This document shows positions 8,715 to 17,866 of a stretch of 64,000 bases of DNA, one piece after another (positions within the stretch are counted from its first letter, which is position 1; the number at the start of each line of letters is the position of its first letter). Below the pieces are notes generated by a model. It was not told the origin of the DNA. It worked only from the letters and a program-made list of their open reading frames with translations, and did not search any database. Source of the stretch: Aestuariivirga sp. (GTDB taxonomy: Bacteria; Pseudomonadota; Alphaproteobacteria; Rhizobiales; Aestuariivirgaceae); the NCBI GenBank assembly GCA_030680855.1, contig JAUXUN010000044.1, positions 1 to 64,000 on the forward strand. The letters run 5' to 3'. A program made the position numbers and the translations under genes.

Positions 8715-9521
8715 CTACGCGCCGGAGATATTCTTTGCGGCGGCGAGTTCTTTCTTGAGCTGGGGAAGGAGGTCGGCGTTGGCGGCGATGATGTTTCCGG
8801 TTTGCAGGGGGCTTGCTTCGCCATCGCAATCGCTGGTGAAGCCGCCGGCCTCGCGGACGAGCAGGATTCCCGCAGCCAAGTCCCAAGGTTTCAGGTTGCG
8901 CTCCCAGAAGGCGTCGAGGCGGCCTGCCGCGATGTACCCAAGCTCCAGGGTCACAGAGCCAAGCCTGCGAATGCCAATTGCCTTGGCCTGAACCAGGGCG
9001 ATTTCGGCCCGGTTGTCCGCCTGGCCCTCGCTGCCGCGGTGGGGAATGCCGCAGCCGATCAGCGCCTCGTGAATGTCGGTGCGGCTGGCAACGCGCAGAC
9101 GCTTGTTATTGAGGAAAGCGCCGGCACCCTTTTCAGCGGTGAAGAGTTCATCGCTGATCGGATTGTAAGTGACGGCGGCGACGATTTCGCCTCTGCGTTC
9201 AAGCGCCACGGATATGGCAAACAGCGGCAGGGAATGCATGAAGTTGGTGGTGCCATCGATGGGATCGATGATGAAGCGGTGGTCCGGGTCGGTGCCTGAG
9301 ACGGTTCCCGATTCTTCCATGAGGAAGCCATAGCCGGGGCGGGCTTTTTCCAGCTCGGCGCGCAGCACTTTTTCGCAGCGCTTGTCGGCGGCGGTGACGT
9401 AGTCGCCGGGGCCTTTGACGGAGACCTGCAGATTGCTGAGTTCGCCGAAGTCGCGCTGGACGCCGCGGGCGGCCTTGCGGACAGCAGCAATCATGATGGT
9501 CATGGAGGGGGAGGCGGCCAC
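8715..9521 (-). CDS. Inositol monophosphatase family protein
   Basis: A 268-residue Mg-dependent, Li-sensitive phosphatase of the SuhB/IMPase family, which hydrolyses inositol-1-phosphate and related sugar phosphates. The metal-binding motif DPIDGTTNF (about residues 86-94), the upstream EES motif and WDLAAGILLVREAGG (about 210-224) are all present. I choose the GTG at 9519-9521 because the following residues align by position with the usual alphaproteobacterial N-terminus and AAGGA lies nine bases upstream. ATG codons at 9503 and 9494 are alternatives. The RNA-binding role of E. coli SuhB cannot be inferred here. Confidence 0.9.
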   Translation of the reverse strand: MAASPSMTIMIAAVRKAARGVQRDFGELSNLQVSVKGPGDYVTAADKRCEKVLRAELEKARPGYGFLMEESGTVSGTDPDHRFIIDPIDGTTNFMHSLPLFAISVALERRGEIVAAVTYNPISDELFTAEKGAGAFLNNKRLRVASRTDIHEALIGCGIPHRGSEGQADNRAEIALVQAKAIGIRRLGSVTLELGYIAAGRLDAFWERNLKPWDLAAGILLVREAGGFTSDCDGEASPLQTGNIIAANADLLPQLKKELAAAKNISGA

Positions 9522-9606
9522 GGAAGTATCCTTAATTGTGTGTGCGCGGGAGTTAGCAAACCTCAACCCGGAAGGCTAGGGCGGTGAATTTTTCGCCGGA
9601 GAGGGC

Positions 9607-9649
9607 TTGACAATTGGATATTAAGATATATCTTAAGTATGAACTTAAG
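9607..9649 (+). promoter_or_regulatory. padR promoter with palindromic PadR-type operator
   Basis: A TTGACA -35 box (9607-9612) is followed after 16 bases by TATCTT (9629-9634) as the -10. A perfect 16-bp palindrome, TTAAGATATATCTTAA (9621-9636), covers the -10, and a second CTTAAG lies at 9644-9649. A palindrome sitting on the core promoter directly before a PadR gene is the expected layout for negative autoregulation. Confidence 0.75.
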
Positions 9650-9671
9650 ACATTATTGAAAGGAATATCGA

Positions 9672-10280
9672 ATGTTTAGAGGAAATCATATGGGTGGGCG
9701 GGGTGGCCGATCTGCCATGCAGCATGACTGCGGCCCGCGTGAGCGTGGTGGCGGTTTTGGCCGGGGGCCGGGTGGCTTCGGCCGCGGCCCGGGCGGTTTT
9801 GGCGGGCGCGGGGCGCGCATGTTCGGGCATGGCGATTTGCGCCTTGTGCTGCTTGCCCTCATCGCGGAGAAGCCGCGCCATGGCTATGACCTGATCCGCG
9901 CCATTGAGGAAAAATTTGGCGGCGCCTATGCGCCGAGCCCCGGTGCGGTTTATCCGACCCTGACGTTGCTCGTGGAGCAGGATCACCTGCAAAGCGAAGA
10001 GGCGGGCGGCGGCAAGAAGCTTTACACCATCACGCCGGAAGGATTGGCATTTCTGGCGCAGAACAAGGCAACCGTCGATGGCGTCATGGCGCGCATGGAT
10101 CTGGCGGCGCAGGCATTCACCAATCACTCCACGCCTGATAGCGTGCATGAGGCGTTTCATACGCTGCGCCATGCGCTGCACATGCGGCAAGGGCCCTGGA
10201 CGGAAGAGGAAGCCACGCGCATTCGCGCCATTCTTGAAATGGCGGCGCGGGATATTGTTGGCGGCAAAGCGCGGGCCTAA
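9672..10280 (+). CDS. PadR family transcriptional regulator
   Basis: A 202-residue regulator. Residues about 54-130 form the PadR winged helix: LVLLALIAEKPRHGYDLIRA, then SPGAVYPTLTLLVEQDHL (recognition region) and KKLYTITPEGLAFL (wing). The C-terminal part is helical, as expected for dimerisation. The first 50 residues are unusual: a Gly/Arg/Phe-rich low-complexity stretch with repeated GFGRGPGG units and several His. Such tails could bind nucleic acid or metal, but this is inference. AAGGA precedes the ATG. Its own promoter carries a palindrome, suggesting autorepression; no neighbouring target transporter or decarboxylase is present. Confidence 0.88.
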   Translation: MFRGNHMGGRGGRSAMQHDCGPRERGGGFGRGPGGFGRGPGGFGGRGARMFGHGDLRLVLLALIAEKPRHGYDLIRAIEEKFGGAYAPSPGAVYPTLTLLVEQDHLQSEEAGGGKKLYTITPEGLAFLAQNKATVDGVMARMDLAAQAFTNHSTPDSVHEAFHTLRHALHMRQGPWTEEEATRIRAILEMAARDIVGGKARA

Positions 10281-10741
10281 ACCCGCTTTCCCTTGATGTA
10301 GGCGTTGATGATGGTGCTGTCGTCGGGCCAGTGCTCGGGAGCAACCGGGGTGAGATGGGCCTGAAGGCATTTCCAGGAGCCATGCTCAAGCAAGTAGGTA
10401 TCGGTGTAGTTCGTCATGCCGGTTGTTTCCACGCCGTTGTGGCGCTCCGTGTGCTTGTTGGTGGCGCGCACCAGCGCCACCGGGCCATGTACCGTGATCA
10501 GCTCGTCGCGGGTATCCCAATAGATTACAACCTCGGGATCGAAAAGATTTGCCCAGCGCTTGAGGTAAGAAGCGCGGTCGATCCGCATGCCGTTGCTGGA
10601 CAGGCAGATGAAATCGGAATGCAGGATCGCATCGTGCGAGGGCACATCGTTGGTCACGTAGTTATGAATGAAGCGGGCATTCAGGGCGCGGAGATCGCGC
10701 AGTGCTTCGGGTGACTGGGTGTAGGCCAGAGTGGAGTCCAT
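10277..10741 (-). CDS. NTF2-like (SnoaL/DUF4440-type) protein
   Basis: A 154-residue single-domain protein with the cone-shaped NTF2-like pattern: an N-terminal helix (LRALNARFIHNYVTND), then HDAILHSDFICLSSNG and alternating beta strands ending in GSWKCLQAHLTPV. Members include small isomerases, dehydratases and ligand binders; function here is unknown. AGGA lies nine bases before the ATG. It is 18 bases downstream of an XRE regulator on the same strand, so the regulator and this protein likely form one operon. Its 3' end overlaps the end of padR by four bases, convergently. Confidence 0.78.
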   Translation of the reverse strand: MDSTLAYTQSPEALRDLRALNARFIHNYVTNDVPSHDAILHSDFICLSSNGMRIDRASYLKRWANLFDPEVVIYWDTRDELITVHGPVALVRATNKHTERHNGVETTGMTNYTDTYLLEHGSWKCLQAHLTPVAPEHWPDDSTIINAYIKGKRV

Positions 10742-10759
10742 TGTCGTGTCCTGTTTCGG

Positions 10760-11584
10760 TTAGGGTGCGAGTTTTCGTGCTATCTCGGCGGTCGCCTCGT
10801 CCGCCGGATAAAAGCACTCGATTTTCAACTGCTGCAAAGCGGCGTCAGCCGGCATTGCGAAGGTCGTGAAGGTCGAAAAGAATGTGACGCGGAAATCGCC
10901 GTTCTGAAGCTGCATGGTCATGACAGGGGATGCTGCTGCCGGCGTTTTTGCAGGTTTCGAGAAAACCGACAATCCGGGGTAAACCATGATCTCGTTCAGG
11001 AGCTGCGCCGAAATCCGGCTGCCCTGGGCTACTTCGCGGTGCAGAATCTGGATCATCCCGCCGGCGAACTCTTCCCAGTTCAAAATGAATTGCCGCAAAG
11101 CCTTGGGATGGAAAACCGTGTGCATCGCGTTGTCGGCGATGGCGGGTTCCACGTCATAGGACTGGCGGAAAACTGAGAACATGCGCCGTGTTGAATCGTT
11201 GCGCAGACGGATATCCCAATGGCCATCGATGACAATGGCGGGATATGGCTCCTGCTGCCGCAGCATGAAATCCAGTGCCTGGCGAACATGGGGCAGGTTT
11301 TCGGCCGGCTGTTCGCGGTTGCCATAGGGCGGCACAAAACCTGCCGCGACGTGCAAGACATTACGCTCCTCAAGCGGCAGATCGAGTGCCACACCCAACA
11401 ATTGCACCATCTCGCGGCTTGGCTGCGAACGGCCGGACTCAAGAAAGCTCAAGTGCCGGGCTGAGACGTTCGCCTGGCCCGCCAATTCAAGCTGGCTAAG
11501 CCTCCGTTGCTGCCGCCAATGCCTGAGCAGATGGCTGAACTTGCCACTTGCACCTTGTTTTTGCTTAGTCATCCAGCCGTCCAT
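10760..11584 (-). CDS. XRE-type regulator with MmyB-like ligand-binding domain
   Basis: A 274-residue regulator. The N-terminal helix-turn-helix covers about residues 15-75: LRHWRQQRRLSQLELAGQAN, then SARHLSFLESGRSQPSREMV. The remaining 190 residues match the MmyB-like ligand-binding fold, with the PYPAIVIDGHWDIRLRN segment near residue 117 that is typical for it. In this family the C-terminal PAS-like domain is thought to bind a small hydrophobic ligand and control DNA binding. It precedes the NTF2-like gene in the same direction, making that gene the most likely target. ATG at 11584 or, four codons later, 11572. Confidence 0.85.
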   Translation of the reverse strand: MDGWMTKQKQGASGKFSHLLRHWRQQRRLSQLELAGQANVSARHLSFLESGRSQPSREMVQLLGVALDLPLEERNVLHVAAGFVPPYGNREQPAENLPHVRQALDFMLRQQEPYPAIVIDGHWDIRLRNDSTRRMFSVFRQSYDVEPAIADNAMHTVFHPKALRQFILNWEEFAGGMIQILHREVAQGSRISAQLLNEIMVYPGLSVFSKPAKTPAAASPVMTMQLQNGDFRVTFFSTFTTFAMPADAALQQLKIECFYPADEATAEIARKLAP

Positions 11585-11647
11585 AAGAGCTAAGTAAAGG
11601 CCGCCATGCTAGCGCGCAATTACCTCCAAGGTAAGCAAGGGATGAAT

Positions 11648-12556
11648 CTAGCTTCCGCTTTTGGCGGCTTCAGGCTTGAAGGCGGTGGCGCGGATTTCGG
11701 CGTCTTTTCTTTGGGCCTCGGTTTGCTTGGCGGCGAAGTCATCAAGCCATGGGTCGGCGCGACCGCCCTTGCTGGCGAGGAAGTTCCATTTCATTGCTTC
11801 GACGGGATCAATGGCCACGCCGCGGCCGGTGGCGAAGAGCTTGGCGACGCGGTTTTGTGCCACGATGTTTCCGCGCCTTGCGGCAATGAGCATCCATTTG
11901 GCGCCAACGGCTTCATCGCGCTGCACGCCTTCACCGCGAAACACCAGCACGCCATAGTCCATGGCGGCTTCGGGCATGCCTTGAATTGCCGCCTTGGAAA
12001 ACCAGTTCGCGGCGGTGAGGTGGCTTTGCTCAACGCCGTTGCCGTCAAGATAGAGCAGGCCCAGATTATATTGCGCTTCGGCGAAACCCTGATCGGCGGA
12101 ATTTCTGAACCATTCGGCGGCCCTCGGCCATTCAGGCGGGGTGCCATAGACGCCAGTGTAGAGCAGGCCCAGATTATACTGGGCTTGGGGGTTACCACCT
12201 GCCGCAGCTTTTTCCAGCCACATCGCGCCTGCGTCGGCATCGGGATTTCCCAGCGAGCCATCGAGGTAAAGCATGGCGAGCGAGAACTGCGCGCCGGGAT
12301 GGTTTTTCTCCGCCGCCTTGGTGAACCAGGAGACAGCTAATTCGAGATCAGGTTTTACGCCATTGCCGGACTGGTAGAACGCGCCCATCATGGCCATGGC
12401 GCGGGCATCACCGTCATTGGCCAAGGGCTCGGCAATCTCACGGGCGGATTTGAATTCCTTGTCCTCGAAAAGGGCTACGGCTTCTTCAAACGTCGCCGCC
12501 GCAAAGGCGGGTGCGCCTGCCGTGAGCAGGAGAAGCAGTGGAAACACATATTTCAT
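11648..12556 (-). CDS. Secreted Sel1-repeat (TPR-like) protein
   Basis: A 302-residue protein with an N-terminal signal peptide (MKYVFPLLLLLTAGAPAFA, cleavage near residue 20) followed by about six Sel1-like repeats. Repeat cores such as DARAMAMMGAFYQSG, PGAQFSLAMLYLDG, PQAQYNLGLLYTG and AEAQYNLGLLYLDGNG are spaced about 36 residues apart. Sel1 repeats form an alpha-solenoid used as a protein-protein scaffold, often in the periplasm. The partner is unknown. The ATG overlaps the stop of the upstream ThiE-like gene by one base, so it is translationally coupled to the tkt-pgk-fba operon. Confidence 0.88.
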   Translation of the reverse strand: MKYVFPLLLLLTAGAPAFAAATFEEAVALFEDKEFKSAREIAEPLANDGDARAMAMMGAFYQSGNGVKPDLELAVSWFTKAAEKNHPGAQFSLAMLYLDGSLGNPDADAGAMWLEKAAAGGNPQAQYNLGLLYTGVYGTPPEWPRAAEWFRNSADQGFAEAQYNLGLLYLDGNGVEQSHLTAANWFSKAAIQGMPEAAMDYGVLVFRGEGVQRDEAVGAKWMLIAARRGNIVAQNRVAKLFATGRGVAIDPVEAMKWNFLASKGGRADPWLDDFAAKQTEAQRKDAEIRATAFKPEAAKSGS

Positions 12557-13113
12557 CAGGCCATCCGTTGCATAAGCTCAGCCACAATCCGCTGGGCTTC
12601 CTGAGAGGAAGTCCACATGGCGTCCGCGGGGCGGATGAAGTCCGGTTTCTGCGGCAGCAATATGTCGAGCTTGTCCAGTTCGACGGGGTCAAAGGCCACA
12701 CAGGGAATTTCAAAGAGGTCGGCCCACCAGCCGATGATGGGTTCGCTTGGCGTATAGGTGTTCTGCGAGAGGGCGATGTAATCGGCGCCGTCCTCGGCCG
12801 CCTGCATGGCGGCATGGCGGGAGGCGGCGCAAAAGGCGCCGACGATGCTATCCTTGCCGAGAGTGCGGCGGGCCAGAGCCACATCATCGACAAGTCCGTC
12901 GAGATGCACGCCGTCGCATTTTGCTTTAGTAGCGCCGTTAGCAAGAACGGCGAGGCCGAGACTTTGAAGCTTTGTTGTTACCGCGTTCAGGGCTGGGAGG
13001 GGAATGACAATGCTGGCCACGTCACCCGCGGCGCAGGCCGCCGTGGCACAGGCCAGAATCTGGTCTGCGCCGAGGTCAGTCGGAGCCACGAGGAAGAGGC
13101 GGGGCTTTGCCAT
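12556..13113 (-). CDS. ThiE-like TIM-barrel protein (degenerate thiamine phosphate synthase family)
   Basis: A 185-residue protein resembling thiamine phosphate synthase: KCDGVHLDGL matches the family's VHLGQ segment and AAEDGADYIALSQNTYTPSEP matches the GADYIGxGPxxxTxTK phosphate-binding region. Several catalytic landmarks look altered or absent: no LREK-type motif in the first strand and no Lys after the Thr-rich turn. It may therefore not make thiamine phosphate. I start at ATG 13111-13113 (MAKPRLFL), eleven bases after fba; an upstream start would run into fba. Its place in a glycolytic operon suggests a role tied to sugar phosphates, which is inference. Confidence 0.72.
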   Translation of the reverse strand: MAKPRLFLVAPTDLGADQILACATAACAAGDVASIVIPLPALNAVTTKLQSLGLAVLANGATKAKCDGVHLDGLVDDVALARRTLGKDSIVGAFCAASRHAAMQAAEDGADYIALSQNTYTPSEPIIGWWADLFEIPCVAFDPVELDKLDILLPQKPDFIRPADAMWTSSQEAQRIVAELMQRMA

Positions 13114-13124
13114 GGCGGCTGAAA

Positions 13125-14144
13125 CTACTTTTCCAGGGACTTCGACCATTTGCCGACGGAGGCCAGGGCATTCATCTTGGCGCGGTGCGAGAAGGCGGCG
13201 CGGGCCGCATCAATGTTGGCATCCTTGCCGCCCCAGGCCTTCAACGCATCAGCCTGCAAGGCGCGGCCATAGGAGAAGGTGAGCTTCCAGGGCAGTGGGC
13301 CAGCGGCATTCATCAGGCTGAGATGCGCCGTTGCATCCTTGCTGGACTGGCCGCCGGAGAGGAAGGCGATGCCGGGCACGGCGGCGGGCACGCAGCGCTT
13401 CAGGACGACAAGTGTTTTCTCGGCCACTTCTTCCTGGCTGGCCTGCGTTGGGCATTTCTTGCCGGAGATCACCATGTTGGGTTTCAGGATAATGCCTTCG
13501 AGTTTCACGCCGGCATAGTAGAGTTCCTGGAACTGTTCCTTGAGGGCCCATTCGGTGATGCGCATGCAGGAGTCGATATCATGGTCGCCGTCCATCAAAA
13601 CTTCGGGTTCGACCATGGGAACGATACCGCCGGCCTGGCAAATGGCGGCATAACGGGCCAGCGCATGGGCGTTGGCATGAATGGCATTGTGGGTTGGAAT
13701 GCTTTTGCCGACATCAATCACAGCGCGCCATTTGGCGAACTCCGCGCCGAGCTTGGCATATTCCTCAACACGGGCGGCGAGGCCATCGAGGCCTTCGGTC
13801 ACGGTTTCGCCGGGCGAGAGGGCAAGGGGCTTTGCACCCGTATCAAGCTTGATGCCGGGTACGGCACCGGTGGCCTTGATCACATCAACGAGCGGTCTGC
13901 CATTGCGGGCTTTCTGGCGCAGGGTTTCGTCAAACAGGATGACGCCGGAAATGTTGGCCTTCATCGCCTCGGTGGCGCCAAACAGCATCTCGCGGTAATC
14001 TCGGCGCGAGTCGGCGGTGGAGGGCGTGTTGATGGATTCAAGGCGCTTGGCGATTGAGCCAGTGCTTTCATCGGCGGCGAGAATACCCTTGCCTGCGGCC
14101 ACCATCCGTTGGGCAATGTCTGCTAGCTTGTTGGTCATTGTCAT
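13125..14144 (-). CDS. fba: Class I fructose-bisphosphate aldolase
   Basis: A 339-residue Schiff-base aldolase that splits fructose-1,6-bisphosphate into GAP and DHAP (reversible). Class I features are present: [17 protein letters not shown] near the N-terminus, the active-site lysine in GIILKPNMV, and [15 protein letters not shown] in the phosphate site. Two ATGs are close together; the first (14142-14144) forms a four-base ATGA overlap with the pgk stop and has GGAGAGG just upstream, so I choose it. The gene follows pgk and precedes a ThiE-like gene in one operon, the usual rhizobial order. Confidence 0.95.
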   Translation of the reverse strand: MTMTNKLADIAQRMVAAGKGILAADESTGSIAKRLESINTPSTADSRRDYREMLFGATEAMKANISGVILFDETLRQKARNGRPLVDVIKATGAVPGIKLDTGAKPLALSPGETVTEGLDGLAARVEEYAKLGAEFAKWRAVIDVGKSIPTHNAIHANAHALARYAAICQAGGIVPMVEPEVLMDGDHDIDSCMRITEWALKEQFQELYYAGVKLEGIILKPNMVISGKKCPTQASQEEVAEKTLVVLKRCVPAAVPGIAFLSGGQSSKDATAHLSLMNAAGPLPWKLTFSYGRALQADALKAWGGKDANIDAARAAFSHRAKMNALASVGKWSKSLEK

Positions 14145-15328
14145 TTCCTCTCCAGAGCCTTGACGCTGGGCAGGGGTTTTCCTTCGAGCCATTCGAGGAA
14201 TGCGCCACCGGCTGTTGAAATATAGGTGAAATCATCGGCCACGCCCGCGTGATTGAGGGCGGCCACCGTATCGCCGCCGCCTGCAATCGAGGCAAGGCGG
14301 CCAGATTTTGTCAGCTTGGCCACGTGTTTGGCGCAGGCAACGGTTGCCCTGTCAAAGGGCGTGAGTTCAAAAGCGCCGAGCGGCCCGTTCCAGACAATGG
14401 TTTTGGCGGCATCGAAGGCGGCGTTGATGCGGGACACGGTGTCGGTGCCGGCATCGAGGATCATGTCATCGGTGGCCACATCGGCGATGTTGATATTGCG
14501 GCTCGGCGAATTGGCCTTGAATTCCTTGGCGACCACGACGTCGGTTGGCAGGAGCAGGGTGCAGCCCTTGGACTTTGCGGTGGCGATGATTTCCTTGGCG
14601 GTGGGCAGCAGGTCGTGCTCGCAGAGGGATTTGCCGACGGGATATCCCTGGGCCGCCAAAAATGTGTTGGCCATGCCGCCGCCGATGACGATGGTGTTGG
14701 CGAGGCCGGACAAGTTCCCAAGGAGCTCGAGCTTGCTTGAAACCTTTGCGCCGCCAACAACAGCGATGAGGGGACGCTTGGGTTTTTCCAAGGCCTGTTC
14801 AAGGGCGCGGAGTTCGGCTTCCATGGCGCGGCCGGCATAGGCCGGAATGAGATGGGCGATCCCTTCCGTCGAACTATGCGCACGGTGCGCGGCGGAGAAG
14901 GCATCGTTCACAAAGATATCACCGAGGCCCGCCAGCATTTTGGCAAAGCCTGCATCGTTCTTTTCTTCGCCCGCGTGATAACGGGTGTTTTCCATCAGCA
15001 CGCATTCACCGGGCTTTACGGAGATCGCGGGCGGGGACCGCCAGTCGGTGAAGATAAATTTTACCGGGCGGCCAAGGCCGGCCTGAAGGGCAGGGGCCAC
15101 GGGCTTCAGTGACATTTCCGGCACGACCTTGCCCTTGGGCCGATCGAAATGGGCCAGCACGATGATGGCGGCATTCTTGTCGAGAAGTTCGCGGAGGGTG
15201 GGCACCACACGTTCAATGCGCGTGGCATCCGTCACCTTGCCGTTTTCAATGGGCACATTGAGATCAAGGCGGATGACGACGCGCTTGCCGGCAACATCAA
15301 CAACATCAAGGGTGCGAAAGGCTGGCAT
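14141..15328 (-). CDS. pgk: Phosphoglycerate kinase
   Basis: A 395-residue monomeric kinase converting 1,3-bisphosphoglycerate and ADP to 3-phosphoglycerate and [16 protein letters not shown] near residue 20 is the substrate-binding signature; the [15 protein letters not shown] stretch (about 144), [13 protein letters not shown] (about 194) and the nucleotide loop [12 protein letters not shown] (about 350) are also typical. Length is standard. It sits eight bases downstream of tkt and overlaps fba by four bases. In most Hyphomicrobiales gap lies between tkt and pgk; here it is absent. Confidence 0.97.
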   Translation of the reverse strand: MPAFRTLDVVDVAGKRVVIRLDLNVPIENGKVTDATRIERVVPTLRELLDKNAAIIVLAHFDRPKGKVVPEMSLKPVAPALQAGLGRPVKFIFTDWRSPPAISVKPGECVLMENTRYHAGEEKNDAGFAKMLAGLGDIFVNDAFSAAHRAHSSTEGIAHLIPAYAGRAMEAELRALEQALEKPKRPLIAVVGGAKVSSKLELLGNLSGLANTIVIGGGMANTFLAAQGYPVGKSLCEHDLLPTAKEIIATAKSKGCTLLLPTDVVVAKEFKANSPSRNINIADVATDDMILDAGTDTVSRINAAFDAAKTIVWNGPLGAFELTPFDRATVACAKHVAKLTKSGRLASIAGGGDTVAALNHAGVADDFTYISTAGGAFLEWLEGKPLPSVKALERK

Positions 15329-15336
15329 GAGCTGCC

Positions 15337-17313
15337 TTACTTCTTTGCGGCTTTGACAATGGCTTTGGCTGATATGCCGAAATGCTTGTAGAGGGCTTCC
15401 GCCGGAGCCGAGGCACCATATCCCTTCATGCCGATGAACACGCCATCATTGCCTATGAAACGGTTCCAGCCCTGGGCCACGCCCGCTTCGATTGCTATGC
15501 GGGTTTTTTCGGTCCCCAAGAGCTTGTCCTTGTAGGCCTTTGATTGCTTCTCGAAGAGTTCCATCGAAGGAACAGACACAACGCGGGTTGGCATTCCGGC
15601 CTTGTCGAGGGTGGTCTTTGCTTCCATGGCGATTTCAACTTCCGAGCCTGAGGCAAAAATCACGACTTTCGATTTCTTTGCGGAAGGGGCGATTTCGTAA
15701 GCGCCCAAGGCACAGAGGTTCTTGGCCGAATAGGTGAGGCGGGCAGGTTTCAGTTTCTGCCGGGTAAGGGCCAATATGCTGGGGCTCGCCGCGGTTTGCA
15801 GCGCGAGCTGCCAGCATTCAGCGGTTTCAACCGCATCGCAGGGGCGGAACGTCAACAGATTTGGAATGACACGCAGCGCCGCGAGATGTTCCACTGGCTG
15901 ATGGGTAGGGCCATCTTCACCGAGGCCGATGGAGTCGTGGGTCATCACATAGATCACGCGCTTGCCCATGAGGGCCGAGAGGCGAATGCTGGGGCGGCAG
16001 TAATCGGTGAAGGTCAGGAAGGTGCCGCCATAGGGAATGACACCGCCATGGAGCGCCATGCCGTTCATCGCGGCGGCCATACCATGCTCGCGAATGCCGT
16101 AGTGGACATAACGTGCGCCATAGTCGGCGGCGTTGAGGGCCTTCATGTCCTTGGATTTTGTATTGTTCGAACCGGTGAGATCAGCGGAGCCGCCGATTGT
16201 TTCAGGCACGGCGGCGTTGATGACGTCGAGCGCGTTCTGCGAGGCGTTGCGCGTGGCAATCCATGGCGGATTTTTTGCCAGTTCCTTTTTGTAGGCGGCA
16301 ACAACTTCATCGAAGTTCGCGGGCAGGGCACCGGACGTGATGCGGGTGAACTCGGCCTTGTGAGAGGAAACGGCAAGGCGCTGTTCCCAATCCTTGCGTC
16401 GTGATGCGCCGCTTGATCCGACGGCGCGCCAGGCATTGAGGATTTCATCGGGAACGACAAAGGGTGGGTAATCCCAGCCCAGTGCTTTGCGAGCGCCGGC
16501 AATTTCTTCGGCACCAAGCGGCGAACCATGGGTGGCAGAGGTGCCTTGCTTGGTGGGCGCGCCAAAACCGATGATGGTCTTGCAGGCAATCATTGTGGGC
16601 TTGTCGGAGCTTTGCGCCGCTTGAAGTGCCGCTGCCACTTCGCTGGGGTTGTGGCCATCAACGCGGCTCACATTCCAGTTGGCGGAGGCGAATCGGGCGA
16701 GCTGGTCGGTCGAATCAGACATGCTCACTTTGCCGTCAATGGAGATGCCGTTGTCGTCCCATAGCACGATGAGGTGGTTGAGCTTCAAGTGGCCCGCCAG
16801 GGTGATGGCTTCCTGGGAAATGCCTTCCATCAGGCAGCCGTCGCCGGCCAGAACATAGGTTTTGTGATTGATGAGGTCATTGCCGAAGCGGGCCGCCAGG
16901 TGGCGCTCGGCAATGGCAAAGCCTACGGCATTGGCAAGGCCCTGGCCCAAGGGGCCGGTGGTGGTTTCAATGCCGGAGGCATGGCCAAATTCCGGGTGGC
17001 CCGCGGTCTTGGAGCCCAACTGCCGGAAGTTCTTGAGCTGCTCCAGCGTCATGTCCTTGTAGCCCGTCAGAAACAGCAGCGAATACAATAACATGGAGCC
17101 GTGGCCGGCGGAGAGAATGAAGCGGTCACGATCCGGCCAGTGCGGATCGCTGGCATCAAAATTGAGGAACTGGGTGAACAGCACCGTGGCAAAATCCGCC
17201 GCACCCATGGGCAGGCCGGGATGGCCGGAATTGGCTTTCTGGACCGCATCCATGCCGAGGGCACGAATCGCATTGGCCATGGATTTATGCATGTCGGGGG
17301 AGGGAGCATTCAT
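15337..17313 (-). CDS. tkt: Transketolase
   Basis: A 658-residue thiamine-diphosphate enzyme exchanging two-carbon units in the pentose phosphate or Calvin cycle. Diagnostic parts are [18 protein letters not shown] (about residue 30), [17 protein letters not shown], the [13 protein letters not shown] segment followed by DDNGISIDG (ThDP/Mg site, about 150-185), and [18 protein letters not shown] in the pyrimidine-binding domain. I start at ATG 17311-17313 (MNAPSPDM); an in-frame extension to 17343 is possible. It is the first gene of the reverse operon tkt-pgk-fba-ThiE-like-Sel1 and is divergent from DUF4164-zapA. Confidence 0.96.
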   Translation of the reverse strand: MNAPSPDMHKSMANAIRALGMDAVQKANSGHPGLPMGAADFATVLFTQFLNFDASDPHWPDRDRFILSAGHGSMLLYSLLFLTGYKDMTLEQLKNFRQLGSKTAGHPEFGHASGIETTTGPLGQGLANAVGFAIAERHLAARFGNDLINHKTYVLAGDGCLMEGISQEAITLAGHLKLNHLIVLWDDNGISIDGKVSMSDSTDQLARFASANWNVSRVDGHNPSEVAAALQAAQSSDKPTMIACKTIIGFGAPTKQGTSATHGSPLGAEEIAGARKALGWDYPPFVVPDEILNAWRAVGSSGASRRKDWEQRLAVSSHKAEFTRITSGALPANFDEVVAAYKKELAKNPPWIATRNASQNALDVINAAVPETIGGSADLTGSNNTKSKDMKALNAADYGARYVHYGIREHGMAAAMNGMALHGGVIPYGGTFLTFTDYCRPSIRLSALMGKRVIYVMTHDSIGLGEDGPTHQPVEHLAALRVIPNLLTFRPCDAVETAECWQLALQTAASPSILALTRQKLKPARLTYSAKNLCALGAYEIAPSAKKSKVVIFASGSEVEIAMEAKTTLDKAGMPTRVVSVPSMELFEKQSKAYKDKLLGTEKTRIAIEAGVAQGWNRFIGNDGVFIGMKGYGASAPAEALYKHFGISAKAIVKAAKK

Positions 17314-17599
17314 TCTCGGGGAAATCCTTGAGGGCAGCCGCAATCGGGCTTCTGAATAACAGCAGTTGAGGCCCTGTCAACCGGGCTTTTCCAGCGGCTT
17401 ATCGCGACAAATTAATCTGTTGAAGTGCGTTTGTTTACGTAACATATTGGGATCGGCGGCAAATTGAATGATTTGCCAGCGGGTGGTTGGGCAGCGTGAG
17501 ACCAGTAATTGTGTCCGATCACGCGCCGGAAAATTGGTGGCGGTTATGTTTAATGCTTCAGGCTGTTGCCCTGGGGCAAAACGTGATCTAGGGACGGAC

Positions 17600-17863
17600 A
17601 TGGTTGATACACAAAAACTGAACGATGCCTTTGATCGTTTCGACGCGGCATTGAAAACATTTGAAGGGGCGCTGGCCAAGAAGCAGGCGATTGCCGGCGA
17701 GGCGGAAGCGTTGCGCGGCGACCGCGCGAAGATCGCCTCTGAACTTGACCTTGTGCGCAGCAAGGCGACGGAGCTTGTCACCACCAACAAATCGGCCGTC
17801 GGAAAAATTGATGCCGCCATGTCACGCATTCGCGCTGTGCTGCATAGCAACAGCGGGGGCTAA
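17600..17863 (+). CDS. DUF4164 coiled-coil protein (possible ZapA partner)
   Basis: An 87-residue protein that is almost entirely a predicted coiled coil (LNDAFDRFDAALKTFEGALA and onward). It matches the DUF4164 family found between tkt and zapA in Hyphomicrobiales. In Caulobacter a coiled-coil protein, ZauP, is encoded with zapA and works with it to focus the Z-ring; this gene occupies the equivalent place, so a similar role is plausible but inferred. I use the ATG at 17600; the open frame upstream is Cys/Arg-rich and not gene-like. It ends three bases before zapA. Confidence 0.75.
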   Translation: MVDTQKLNDAFDRFDAALKTFEGALAKKQAIAGEAEALRGDRAKIASELDLVRSKATELVTTNKSAVGKIDAAMSRIRAVLHSNSGG

Positions 17864-17866
17864 GAC

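Noticed and set aside
13107-14057. Forward open frame (316 codons) opposite fba
   Set aside because: Gly/His-rich translation without domain features, antisense to the well-supported aldolase gene.
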